The notes under the pieces: generated by a model
Seen by the model: the letters and a program-made list of their open reading frames with translations, nothing else
What the model was told of the DNA's origin: nothing
Database searches by the model: none
Made by a program: the position numbers and the translations under genes
NCBI RefSeq assembly: GCF_000725485.1
Contig: NZ_JOAG01000054.1
Coordinates: forward strand, 1 to 64,000
From: Nonomuraea candida
GTDB lineage: Bacteria > Actinomycetota > Actinomycetes > Streptosporangiales > Streptosporangiaceae
Direction of reading: 5' to 3'
DNA length: 64,000 nucleotides
Shown here: positions 48,154-56,660 of the stretch, in pieces
Layout: each line of letters begins with the position of its first letter
Position numbering within the stretch: position 1 is the first letter of the stretch

Positions 48154-49053
48154 TCACGCCGCCGGGTCGGGCAGCACCTCCTGCGCCAGGCGCAGCAACT
48201 CGGCGAGTTCCGGCCGGTCGACGCGGTCGGCCCGCCAGATCAGGCCGGTGGTCAGCTCGGGCCGGAAATCCTCGAACGGCACCGTCACGACGTTCTCCGG
48301 GCGCAGCCTGCCGAGCGGGCTCGCGGCGTCGAGAAAGGAAATGGAAAACGCCGCGCCGTTGGCCACCATTTCGCTGGTGCTGGCATAGTCGGCGGTCTCC
48401 AGAATGATCCGCCGCCGGATTCCGGCCGATTTCAGCCGGACCGCGAGCTGCTCGAAGTAGGGCGGCAGGCCACGTGGCGTGACGTAGGCGTACCCGGTCA
48501 GCTCGCGCAGCGAGACCGACGCGCGCCCGGCGAACGCGGCGGCCGGGAGCACGGCGCCCAGCGGCTCGCGCAGCACCTCGCGCACCTCGATCCCCTCGGC
48601 GCCCACCGGCAGGTGCACCAGCGCCGCGACCTGCTCGCCCCGCTGCACCCCCGCCAGCAGGTCGGCGCTGCCGCCCGGCCAGCGCTTCAGCTCGCACAGG
48701 TGGGCGGCCCGCCGCTCCAGCACGGCCAGCCGCTCGCGCAGCCGGGGGTGCAGGACCGGCGGGACGCCGACGTACACGGTGGGCCGGCCCTCCTGGACCG
48801 CCTGGCGCAGCCGCCACGGCAGGTCGTCGAAGCGGGCCAGCACGTCCTTGGCGATGGGCAGCAGCGCCGCGCCGGCCTCGGTCAGCTCGACGTGGTGCGG
48901 GTCGCGGTCGAACAGCCGCACGCCGAGCTCGCCCTCCAGGTCGCGCACGCGCCGGCTGAGCGGCGAGGTGGCCATGTGCAGGCCGCGCGCGGCGGCGGAG
49001 AAGCTCAGGTGCTCGGCGACCGCGACGAAGTACCGCAGGTGGAAGATCTCCAT
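48154..49053 (-). CDS. LysR-family regulator
   Basis: 299 residues. The N-terminal helix-turn-helix is MEIFHLRYFVAVAEHLSFSA with ARGLHMATSPLSRRVRDLEG. The periplasmic-binding-like effector domain follows (VYVGVPPVLHPRLRERLAVL; EVREVLREPLGAVLPAAAF). It is encoded immediately upstream of the CoA-transferase/dehydrogenase pair on the same strand and should regulate it in response to the acid or its CoA ester. The acid is unknown. Confidence 0.93.
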   Translation of the reverse strand: MEIFHLRYFVAVAEHLSFSAAARGLHMATSPLSRRVRDLEGELGVRLFDRDPHHVELTEAGAALLPIAKDVLARFDDLPWRLRQAVQEGRPTVYVGVPPVLHPRLRERLAVLERRAAHLCELKRWPGGSADLLAGVQRGEQVAALVHLPVGAEGIEVREVLREPLGAVLPAAAFAGRASVSLRELTGYAYVTPRGLPPYFEQLAVRLKSAGIRRRIILETADYASTSEMVANGAAFSISFLDAASPLGRLRPENVVTVPFEDFRPELTTGLIWRADRVDRPELAELLRLAQEVLPDPAA

Positions 49054-49233
49054 CGCCGCCCAGCGTACGCGAATCCGCAGGTCAGACCCTTGAGGAGGCT
49101 CCGGGCGCGGGTGGCGGCGGCCGTCCCGCCGGGGCGCGCGAGCTGTCGGGGGATGTGAAGATTATGAGCTTTCCGCGCGCGGACCGATGATCTTCTGTAG
49201 GCAGGAACAGATCCTTTGACCGCATGACCCGCA

Positions 49234-49327
49234 GACGACCAGGAGGCTGCCCCCGTGCCCGACGACCAGGAGGCTGCCCCCGTGCCCGACGACGAGGAGG
49301 CTGCCTCCGTGCCAGACGACCAGGAGG
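49234..49327 (+). repeat. 27-bp repeats each carrying AGGAGG and GTG
   Basis: Units start at 49234, 49261 and 49288, with a partial fourth at 49315. Each holds CAGGAGGCTGCCCCCGTG or a close variant, so every unit provides a perfect Shine-Dalgarno sequence and a GTG at a suitable distance. The last partial unit supplies the ribosome-binding site of the kinase gene. Confidence 0.88.
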
Positions 49328-49344
49328 CCCCGCGTGCTCTCTGA
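49255..49344 (+). CDS. Possible 29-residue repeat-encoded leader peptide
   Basis: GTG 49255 behind AGGAGG (49241-49246) opens a frame of VPDDQEAAP-type nonapeptides, ending RAL at a TGA at 49342-49344, 11 nt past the kinase start in another frame. The acidic peptide may exist only to couple ribosome entry to the kinase gene. GTG codons in later units could start it too. Confidence 0.4.
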   Translation: MPDDQEAAPVPDDEEAASVPDDQEAPRAL

Positions 49345-51202
49345 CCGGTACGTGCTGCAGGACCGCCTCGGCAGCGGGGGCATGGGCACCGTGTGGCGCG
49401 CGCACGACCGGCTCCTCGGCCGCACCGTCGCGGTGAAGGAGATGCACCTCCGGAGCGGCGGCGCGGCCCGCGCCGACCAGGCCGCCCGGGCGCACCGGGA
49501 GTCGCACGCCATCGCCCGGATCTCCCACCCGAACGTCGTCAACGTCTACGACCTCGTGACCCACGACGAGCGGTTGTGGCTGGTGATGGAGTTCGTGGAC
49601 GGGCCCTCCCTGGCCGAGCGCGTCGCCGCCGCCGGGCCGATGAGCCCCGCCGAGGTCGCCGGGATCGGCTTGCAGCTCCTGTCCGCCCTGGAGGCCGTGC
49701 ACGCCGCCGGGGCGCTGCACCGGGACGTCAAACCGGCCAACGTGCTGCTGCGCCGCGACGGCAGGGTGGTGCTGTGCGACTTCGGCATCGCGGCCCTGAC
49801 CGGCGCCGACGCGCTCACCGAGAGCGGCGCGGTGGTGGGCTCCTACGACTACATCGCCCCCGAACGGCTCGGCCACCGGCCCGTGGGTCCGCCCAGCGAC
49901 CTGTTCTCGCTCGGGGTCACCCTGTGCTGGCTGCTGTCCGGCCGCACCCCGTTCGCCCGTCCCGAGCCCGCCGGCGTGCTCCACGCCATCGCCACGGAAC
50001 CGCCCGAGCTCCCGGCCGCCGCCGGGCCGCTGCGTCCCGCGCTCGAAGCGCTGCTGCGCAAGGACCCGGCCGACCGCCCGCCGGCGGCGGAGGCGAGCCG
50101 CCTGCTGCGGCCCCTCAGCACGACGGCGCCCACCGCACCCGACCGGCCGGCGACGGCACCGGGACCCGCCCCCGCGTCCGACCCGCCGGTGGCGGCACCG
50201 CGGTCCGGCCCCGCGTCCCACCCGTCGGTGGCGGCGCCGCGGGCCGGCTCTCCGTTCGACGTGCCGGTGGCGGCACCGAGGGCCGGCTCCGCGCGGCGCC
50301 GGCGGCGGCTCGCCCTGGCGGCGGCCTCCGCCGCCGTCCTGCTCGCCGCCGTCGTCACCGGCGGCGTGCTGATGACCCGCGCGGGAGGCGGCGTCGCCGG
50401 CGGCACGAGCGACGGCGCGGGCGCGACGGCGAGCAGGTCGGGCGACGCCGGGGCCGGGACGGCGAGTCCCTCCGTGCCGGTCACCGGCGGGCCGGTCCGC
50501 GTCGAGGCCGTGCTGCCGGTGCCCGGCGACCCGGATCTCGACGCCCCCGGCCACTACTGGATGTTCTCCGGCGACCGCTACGTCCGGGTCAGCCTCGCGG
50601 CCTCGGGCTACCCGGTGCGGCAGCTCCTGCTGCCCTCCTCGCCGCTGCTGGCGTGGCAGGACACGTTCGGGGAGCTGCCGGGGTTCCGGGACGGGATCGA
50701 CGCGACGCTGCGCGTCCCCGGCTCTCGGGACGAGTACTGGGTGTTCTCCGGAAGCGAGTACATCCGCATCCGGATCGCCGGCGCCGACCAGGGGTACGAC
50801 GACACGCTGGTGGCCGGCCCGCGGCCGCTCAGCGACTGGCGGGACGCCTTCGGCGACCTCGCCGACGAGGGCATCGACGCGGTGATGCGCACGCCGGACG
50901 ACCCGGACCAGTACTGGGTGTTCGCGGGCGACCGGTACGTGCGGACCACACTGGACGGCGAAGGCCCCGCCGGCAGCGTCACCATCGGCCCGTCGGGGCT
51001 CGACGGCTGGCCCGGCACCTTCGGCAAGGTCCCCGCGTTCCGCCAGGGGATCGACGCGGCGATGCCCGTGCCGGGCGAGCGGAACGACTACTGGGTGTTC
51101 TCCGGCGCCCGGTACATGAAGATCCGCGTCACCGACCGCGCCTACGAGGACACCGTGCTCGAAGGCCCCCGGCCCCTTCGCGACTGGGCCGCCCTCGACT
51201 GA
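49334..51202 (+). CDS. Transmembrane Ser/Thr protein kinase with hemopexin-like sensor domain
   Basis: 622 residues. PknB-type kinase at 1-260: P-loop GSGGMGTVW, Lys35 in VAVKE, HRDVKPANVLL (Asp131), DFG at 149-151, YIAPE. A Pro/Ala-rich juxtamembrane segment follows, then one membrane helix (326-347) and a Gly/Ser-rich stretch. The extracellular part (387-622) has four repeats of about 55 residues with the pattern IDAxxRxP...YWVFSGxxYxR, matching hemopexin repeats; four repeats make one propeller. PASTA domains are usual in such kinases, so the architecture is uncommon. GTG 49334 follows AGGAGG. Ligand unknown. Confidence 0.9.
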   Translation: MLSDRYVLQDRLGSGGMGTVWRAHDRLLGRTVAVKEMHLRSGGAARADQAARAHRESHAIARISHPNVVNVYDLVTHDERLWLVMEFVDGPSLAERVAAAGPMSPAEVAGIGLQLLSALEAVHAAGALHRDVKPANVLLRRDGRVVLCDFGIAALTGADALTESGAVVGSYDYIAPERLGHRPVGPPSDLFSLGVTLCWLLSGRTPFARPEPAGVLHAIATEPPELPAAAGPLRPALEALLRKDPADRPPAAEASRLLRPLSTTAPTAPDRPATAPGPAPASDPPVAAPRSGPASHPSVAAPRAGSPFDVPVAAPRAGSARRRRRLALAAASAAVLLAAVVTGGVLMTRAGGGVAGGTSDGAGATASRSGDAGAGTASPSVPVTGGPVRVEAVLPVPGDPDLDAPGHYWMFSGDRYVRVSLAASGYPVRQLLLPSSPLLAWQDTFGELPGFRDGIDATLRVPGSRDEYWVFSGSEYIRIRIAGADQGYDDTLVAGPRPLSDWRDAFGDLADEGIDAVMRTPDDPDQYWVFAGDRYVRTTLDGEGPAGSVTIGPSGLDGWPGTFGKVPAFRQGIDAAMPVPGERNDYWVFSGARYMKIRVTDRAYEDTVLEGPRPLRDWAALD

Positions 51203-51288
51203 CCCGCCCCGCCCCCTCCGCGACTCGGCCACCCTCGGCTGGGCCGCGCTCGGCTGACCGCCCCCGGCCGACCCGCCCCCTCGCTTGA

Positions 51289-51306
51289 GCCACCCTCGGA
51301 GGTGGC
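51289..51306. terminator. Small hairpin between convergent genes
   Basis: GCCACC-CTCGGA-GGTGGC, a 6-bp stem with a 6-nt loop, between the kinase stop and the stop of the convergent Pro/Gly-rich protein gene. Confidence 0.4.
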
Positions 51307-51317
51307 CCGCGCGCCGG

Positions 51318-52484
51318 TCAGCTCGTGACGGGGCGCTCGTCCCGGCGGCCCAGGAAGAAGTAGACGCCGCGGTCGGCCTGCATCGCGGTGTGGAACTTCC
51401 TGGCCTTGGACCTGCCCGACTCGTTGGCGGTGACGACCGTGACCACCACGTAGTTCAGGTACGAGCCCGAGTAGACCGCGCCGTAGGCGTACCTGCTGTG
51501 GGCGCTGCTCCTGCGCCAGCCCACCTTCCTGTCGGCGGAGTTCCGCAGCCGGTCGGCGGTCTTCTTGGCATCGGAGCTGTTCGGGAAGGACAGGATGACC
51601 TGCACCGCCCTGACGTTCCCGCCGTAGGCGGTGTAGGCGAGCTGGATGGCGCTCCGGCAGTCGTTGTCGGCCATGACGCCCTCGGGGTCCACCGGGTCGC
51701 ACGAGTCGTACGTCCAGCCGCCGACCTTGCGGGCCGCGTACTTCTCGCCCTTCAGCGAGTAGTTCCAGTTGCCGAACTCGGTGTGCCGTAGGGGGCCTGC
51801 CGAGGTGTCACTGGAAGTGGCGGACGGCTCGGCGGGCTCGGGCTCCGGGGAGCCGGTCGGGCCGGCCGACGGGGACGGGTCCGACGAGGGCGGGTCCGAC
51901 GGCGGGGCGGACGTGGGCGAGGTGCTGGGCTGGGCGATCGTGGTGGGCGCGGGGCCGGGGTCGCCGAGAAAGGCGTACGCGCCGAACGCGCCGCCGCCGA
52001 TCAGGAGGAGCGCCGACAGCGCGACGATCACGCCGATGAGCACGGGGTTGTTGCGGTTGCCCGGCGAAGGACCCGGGGGAGGACCCGGGGGCGGCCCGGG
52101 GTGGTTCCCGTAGCCGTACGGGCCCGGCGTCTGACCGTACGGGCCTGGGTTCTGGGCGTACGGGCCCGGGTTCTGGTCGTGCGGCCGGCCTTGGCCGTAC
52201 GGGCCTGGCGGCTGGCCATGAGGCCGGCCTTGGCCGTACGGGCCGGGGTTCTGGCCGTGCGGCTGACCGTACGGGCCGGGCCGGCCGTAGGGGTCCGGGT
52301 TCTGGCCGTACTGGCCTGGATGGCCAGGCTGGCCGGGGTGACCTGAAGAGGCAGGCTGACCGGGGTGGCCGGGCGGCTGGGGTGGGCCGTAGCCGGGGGC
52401 GCCCTGGCCGGGTGGCGGCCCGTACCCCTGGGGGCCCTGCGGTCCACCGGGCCCCTGGGGATAGGGCTGCTGAGGGTGTGCCAT
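51318..52484 (-). CDS. Membrane protein with Pro/Gly/Tyr-rich cytoplasmic region
   Basis: 388 residues from ATG 52484. Residues 1-150 are low-complexity repeats (GQNPGPYGQ, GRPHGQPPGPYG) like those in actinobacterial membrane proteins with disordered N-termini. One membrane helix (about 155-178, VLIGVIVALSALLLIGGGAF) is followed by a Pro/Ser-rich spacer and an extracellular domain of about 150 residues (WNYSLKGEKYAARKVGGWTY, SFPNSSDAKKTADRLRN) that I do not recognise. It is convergent with the hemopexin kinase and may be its partner or substrate, but that is only positional. Confidence 0.82.
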   Translation of the reverse strand: MAHPQQPYPQGPGGPQGPQGYGPPPGQGAPGYGPPQPPGHPGQPASSGHPGQPGHPGQYGQNPDPYGRPGPYGQPHGQNPGPYGQGRPHGQPPGPYGQGRPHDQNPGPYAQNPGPYGQTPGPYGYGNHPGPPPGPPPGPSPGNRNNPVLIGVIVALSALLLIGGGAFGAYAFLGDPGPAPTTIAQPSTSPTSAPPSDPPSSDPSPSAGPTGSPEPEPAEPSATSSDTSAGPLRHTEFGNWNYSLKGEKYAARKVGGWTYDSCDPVDPEGVMADNDCRSAIQLAYTAYGGNVRAVQVILSFPNSSDAKKTADRLRNSADRKVGWRRSSAHSRYAYGAVYSGSYLNYVVVTVVTANESGRSKARKFHTAMQADRGVYFFLGRRDERPVTS

Positions 52485-52628
52485 CACCCCATTCTGCGGC
52501 ACACCCGTCACAACACTCCCAAGCACCCCAACCTGGACCCCGCCGGGGGCCCCGGGGGCGAGGGAGGCGCGAGGTGGTCGCGTAGTCTGTCGTGGTCCTT
52601 TTCGACCCCGTATCCCCAGGAGAGCGTT

Positions 52629-53630
52629 GTGGACAGGAGCCGGCACCGGATGCTGACGGTGCTCGCGCGCCGCGCCGCCGAGGCGAGCCGGCCCGGCGAG
52701 CGGACCGACGGGCACCGGGTCGCCCTCGCCATCGAGGGCGGCGGGATGCGGGGCACGGTGTCGGCGGGCATGGCGCTGGCGATCCAGCAGCTCGGCCTGC
52801 TGCCGCTGTTCGACGCCGTCTACGGCGCCTCGGCGGGGGCGATCTCGGGGGCCTGGCTGCTGAGCACGCGTCCGGAGGGGCTGCGCGGCTGGACCGACCC
52901 CGTCTTCGCCAGGGCGCTGATCCGCCGGGGCAACGTGTTGCGCGCCCGTCCCGTCGTGGACGTGCGGAGCCTGGTCGAGACGGTCTACGTCCGGGACTTC
53001 CCGCTCGACTTCGCCTCCGTGCTGACCTCCCCGATCGAGTTCCATCCGCTCGCCACCGACGTCCTGACGGGCGAGGCGGTGGACCTGCGACCGTCGCTCA
53101 CCGACGAGCGCGCCCTGCGGCTCGCCCTGCGGGCCAGCGCCGCCCTGCCGCTGCTGGCCGGCCCGCCCGTGCCGATCGGCGACCGGCTCCTGTACGACGC
53201 GGGCGTGGCCGAGTCGATCCCCTTCCGCCAGGCCCTGCGCGACGGCGCCACCCACGTGCTCGTCCTGCGCTCGCGCCGGCTGGTCGACCGGGCCCCGGCC
53301 CGCACGGCGCCGTCCTGGGGGTCGCGCCTGGTCACCGGCGTCGGCCTGCGCCGCCACACGCCGGCGCTGCGCACGGCGTTCCTGGCGCGGGCCGCCCGGC
53401 TCGCCGCCGACGACCTGCTCCTGGCCGAGCACGACCGCGACGGCCCGTCCCTGAGCGACGGCCCCGCGATCCTGTCCATCCGTCCGCCGGACACCTCGCC
53501 GGGGATCAGCCGTCTGGAGAGCGACCCGGCCCTCCTGCACACCGCCTTCGAGGTGGGTCACGCCGCCGCGACCGGCGTGCTGAGCCCGGTCACCCGCCCC
53601 CTGGACGACAGCAGATCCGGCCCGGCCTGA
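52629..53630 (+). CDS. Patatin-like phospholipase
   Basis: 333 residues from GTG 52629 (AGGAGAG upstream). The oxyanion hole is EGGGMRG (36-42), the nucleophile elbow YGASAGA with Ser68, and the catalytic Asp is in LLYDAGVAESIPF, where DAG replaces the usual DGG/DGA. LATDVLTGEAVDLRP and ALRASAALPLLAGPP are further family blocks. It has no signal peptide and should act on membrane lipids from inside. Its stop codon coincides with the end of a truncated DUF4132 gene on the other strand. Confidence 0.92.
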   Translation: MDRSRHRMLTVLARRAAEASRPGERTDGHRVALAIEGGGMRGTVSAGMALAIQQLGLLPLFDAVYGASAGAISGAWLLSTRPEGLRGWTDPVFARALIRRGNVLRARPVVDVRSLVETVYVRDFPLDFASVLTSPIEFHPLATDVLTGEAVDLRPSLTDERALRLALRASAALPLLAGPPVPIGDRLLYDAGVAESIPFRQALRDGATHVLVLRSRRLVDRAPARTAPSWGSRLVTGVGLRRHTPALRTAFLARAARLAADDLLLAEHDRDGPSLSDGPAILSIRPPDTSPGISRLESDPALLHTAFEVGHAAATGVLSPVTRPLDDSRSGPA

Positions 53631-54110
53631 CGCGGCCACCAGGGCGGCGCGGACCCGCCGGACGAGCTCGATGCGGCCCCAGCCGTACCAGTGTCCGGGG
53701 GATGCGCCGTCGGACAGCCGCCGGACCAGCAGGGCGTGCTCGTCGGCGTAGCTCTCGATCGCCGCCAGCTCGGTCACGGCCAGCGCCGCGAACAGCGGGC
53801 CGCGCTCGCCCAGCCAGGTCTCGGCGAACAGCGGCAGCACCTTCCGGTCGTCCCACTGCAGGATGGCGGCCGTGATCTTGGTGATCACCGCGGCGCCCAG
53901 CGGGGTGGCGGTGGGCCGGCCTGCCAGGTAGGCCGCGCCGGCCGTGGCGAGCTCCGGGTCGGGGCACCTGGCCAGCGAGTCGAGGAGACGCTGGCGGCAC
54001 TCGGCGAGCCTCTTGGCGAGCTCCTTGGGCGCGCCGGGGTCGGGCCGCTGCGCGGGAACGCGCACGCCGCCTCGCCGCGGGTGCAGCGCGCGCAGCCAGG
54101 CGGCCGGCAT
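53631..54110 (-). pseudogene. N-terminal fragment of a DUF4132/MolR-like protein
   Basis: About 160 residues from ATG 54110 (MPAAWLRALHPRRGG) through LAGRPTATPLGAAVITKITA and DDRKVLPLFAETWLGERGPL to ELVRRVRAALVA. This matches the N-terminal region of actinobacterial DUF4132 proteins, which are usually over 1000 residues long. Similarity stops at the patatin stop codon; the frame remains open beyond it only as antisense to patatin. GGAGGAGGA lies upstream. A deletion has removed the rest. Confidence 0.6.
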
Positions 54111-54254
54111 GACCAGCCGGTCCTCCTCCTCCGCGCCACCGGCCGCCGCCGGGGAGCCGGCCCGCGCGGCGGCCCCGGCCTCCTCCTCCGTGTAGCCCTT
54201 GCCCGCCGGGGAGACGGGGTGCCGCGGGCGGGGCGCGACTCTTAGGATCGGGGC

Positions 54255-55199
54255 ATGCCCCTGAGCGTGCAGGACGTCGACCGGTTCGAGGCGGCCAGGC
54301 CGCGGCTGGAGGCCATCGCCTACCGGCTGCTCGGCTCCGCCGCGGAGGCCGAGGACGCCGTGCAGGAGACGTTCCTGCGCTGGCAGGCCGCCGACGTCGA
54401 GCGCGTCGGGGTCCCCGAGGCGTGGCTGACGAAGGTCCTCACGAACCTGTGCCTCAACCAGCTCACCTCCGCGCGGGCGCGCCGCGAGACCTACGTGGGC
54501 CAGTGGCTGCCCGAGCCGCTGCTCGCCGGCGACCCGATGCTCGGCCCCGCCGACACGGCCGAGCAGCGCGAGTCGGTCTCGTACGCCGTCCTCGCCCTCA
54601 TGGAGCGCCTGTCGCCCAACGAGCGGGCGGTCTACGTGCTGCGGGAGGCCTTCGACTACCCGCACCGCGAGATCGCCGAGATCCTCGACCTCACCGAGGC
54701 CGCCAGCCAGCAGCTCTACCACCGTGCCAAGAGGCACGTCGCCGACGGCAGGGCCCGCGCCGAGGTCGACGAGGCCGCCGCGCGGCGCATCGTCGAGGAG
54801 TTCCTGGCCGCCGCCGTCACCGGCCGCACCGAGCCGCTCGTACGCCTGCTCACCGCCGACGCCGTCTCCGTCGGCGACGGCGGCGGGAAGGTCCCGGCCC
54901 GCGCCAAGGCGTTCGAGGGCGCCGGCGCGGTCGCGACGTTCCTGCGGGGCCTGTTCGCGCCCGGCGTGGCCAAGCGCGCGATCGTCGGCGGCTCGCCCGA
55001 GCTCTACATCTGGCCCGCCAACGGCGCCCCCGCCCTCGTGGCCGTCCTGGACGGCCGGGTCGTCGGCGTCATGTGCCTGGAGATCACCCCCGAGGGCATC
55101 GCCGCGTTCCGGCACCAGGTCAACCCCGACAAGCTCCAGCGCGCGACCGAGCAGTGGGCCGCCACCGACCACGGGGAGCCGCTGCTCACCATCTGGTGA
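54255..55199 (+). CDS. ECF41 RNA polymerase sigma factor (SigJ-like)
   Basis: 314 residues. Regions 2 and 4 are clear: AIAYRLLGSAAEAEDAVQET, PEAWLTKVLTNLCLNQLTSA, and LSPNERAVYVLREAFDYPHR with EIAEILDLTEAASQQLYHRA. A SnoaL-like C-terminal domain (about 180-300) carries the ECF41 hallmarks DGGGK and the end FRHQVNPDKLQRA. In ECF41 this domain acts as a built-in anti-sigma and activator. TAGGAT (54243-54248) lies 6 nt before the ATG: leaderless. The flavoprotein gene 119 bp downstream is the usual ECF41 target type. Confidence 0.93.
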   Translation: MPLSVQDVDRFEAARPRLEAIAYRLLGSAAEAEDAVQETFLRWQAADVERVGVPEAWLTKVLTNLCLNQLTSARARRETYVGQWLPEPLLAGDPMLGPADTAEQRESVSYAVLALMERLSPNERAVYVLREAFDYPHREIAEILDLTEAASQQLYHRAKRHVADGRARAEVDEAAARRIVEEFLAAAVTGRTEPLVRLLTADAVSVGDGGGKVPARAKAFEGAGAVATFLRGLFAPGVAKRAIVGGSPELYIWPANGAPALVAVLDGRVVGVMCLEITPEGIAAFRHQVNPDKLQRATEQWAATDHGEPLLTIW

Positions 55200-55318
55200 C
55201 CCCCATGTGAGGTGCGGGCGCGAGGTGCGGGTGTGAGGTGCTTCACACCGCGTTCCTGTCAGGAATCGGCGGGCTGCCCGGTTCAAGGGGCAAAACCGCG
55301 CGAGACAGGAGCAAGAAG

Positions 55319-56569
55319 ATGCAGCACCGCATCATCGTCCTCGGAGCCGGATACACCGGAGCGATCGCCGCCGGCCGCCTCGCCAGGCGGCTGCGCCGCG
55401 AAGACGTCGCCATCACGCTCGTCAACGCCGAGCCCGACTTCGTGGAACGCGTCCGCATGCACCAGCTGGCCGCCGGCCAGGACCTCAAGCCGCGGCCGTT
55501 CAGCGAGATCTTCGCGGGCACGGGCGTCGAGGTGCGGGTCGCGAGGGTCACCGGCGTGGACGTCGACCGCAAGACCGTCACCATCACCCCCACCACCCCC
55601 GAGCCGGGCGCCGACGCCGAGTCCATCACGCCCGGGCCCGGCGCCGGCGCCGGCGCCGAGGAGCTGGCGTACGACACCCTGGTCTACGCCCTCGGCAGCG
55701 GCTGGAACCCGCAGGGCGTTCCCGGGACCGCCGAGCACGCCTACGAGATCGCGAGCCGCCCCGGAGCGCTCCGGCTGCGCGAGCGCCTGGCCTCCCTGGA
55801 AGCCGGGCAGAGCGTGCTCGTCGTCGGCGGCGGCCTCACCGGCCTGGAGGCCGCGACCGAGATCGCCGAGTCCCGCCCGGACCTCAAGGTCGCCCTCGCC
55901 GCCCGTGACGGCCTCGGCGAGTGGCTCTCGCCGAAGGGCCGCGCGCACCTGCGCAAGGTCTTCGCCAAGCTCGGCATCACCGCGTACGAGCACGCCGCCG
56001 TCACCCGCGTCACGGCCGGCGGCGTCTCCACGGCCGACGGCAGGGACCTCCCGGCCGCGGTCACCGTGTGGACCGCCGGCTTCGCCGTCCACCCCATCGC
56101 GCGGGCGACCGCCCTGGAGGTCACCGGCACCGGCCAGATCGTGGTCGACAGGACCATGCGCTCGGTCTCGCACCCGGACGTGTACGCCATCGGCGACGCC
56201 GCCATGGCGATGGGCCCCGGCGACAAGCCGCTGCGGATGTCGTGCGCCTCGGGCACGCCGACCGCCTGGCAGGCCGCCGACTCGATCGCCGCGCGCCTGA
56301 CCGGCGGGAAGCTCCCGAACGCGCCGCTGCGCTACTTCAACCAGTGCATCTCGCTGGGCCGCAAGGAGGGCCTGATCCAGTACGTCACCGCCGACGACCG
56401 CTCCCTGTCCGCGGTCCTGACCGGCCGGCTCGCCGCCGTCTACAAGGAGCTGGTCTGCAAGGGCGCCGCCTGGAGCGTGGCCAACCCGATGTTCGGGATG
56501 CCGGCCCGGCGCCGTCCCGTCATCCGCACGAACAGCACGACGGGGACGGCCGTCAAGTCCGCGGCGTGA
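55319..56569 (+). CDS. NDH-2-like FAD oxidoreductase linked to ECF41
   Basis: 416 residues from ATG 55319 (AGGAGC upstream). FAD motif RIIVLGAGYTGAIAAGRLAR, NADH motif SVLVVGGGLTGLEAATEIAE, and the C-terminal HPDVYAIGDAAMAMGPG. It lacks a hydrophobic C-terminal membrane anchor. An insert rich in Pro/Gly/Ala (PTTPEPGADAE, GPGAGAGAE) is near residues 90-115. It probably reduces a quinone or other electron acceptor with NAD(P)H. TGTCAGG at 55257 is an imperfect match to the ECF41 -35 element TGTCACA. Confidence 0.9.
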   Translation: MQHRIIVLGAGYTGAIAAGRLARRLRREDVAITLVNAEPDFVERVRMHQLAAGQDLKPRPFSEIFAGTGVEVRVARVTGVDVDRKTVTITPTTPEPGADAESITPGPGAGAGAEELAYDTLVYALGSGWNPQGVPGTAEHAYEIASRPGALRLRERLASLEAGQSVLVVGGGLTGLEAATEIAESRPDLKVALAARDGLGEWLSPKGRAHLRKVFAKLGITAYEHAAVTRVTAGGVSTADGRDLPAAVTVWTAGFAVHPIARATALEVTGTGQIVVDRTMRSVSHPDVYAIGDAAMAMGPGDKPLRMSCASGTPTAWQAADSIAARLTGGKLPNAPLRYFNQCISLGRKEGLIQYVTADDRSLSAVLTGRLAAVYKELVCKGAAWSVANPMFGMPARRRPVIRTNSTTGTAVKSAA

Positions 56570-56660
56570 CGCCCGCCACGGGGCGCGCCCTCGGGCCCGC
56601 CCGGGTGGCCCGGCGGCGGTGGTGCGCCGCCGGACCCGGGCCGGGCAGGCCCGCGGGCGG

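Noticed and set aside
51318..55286. A 1322-codon open frame on the minus strand
   Set aside because: Only its last part (51318-52484) and a DUF4132 fragment (53631-54110) are protein-like. The rest is antisense to the patatin and ECF41 genes and stays open because of the high GC content.
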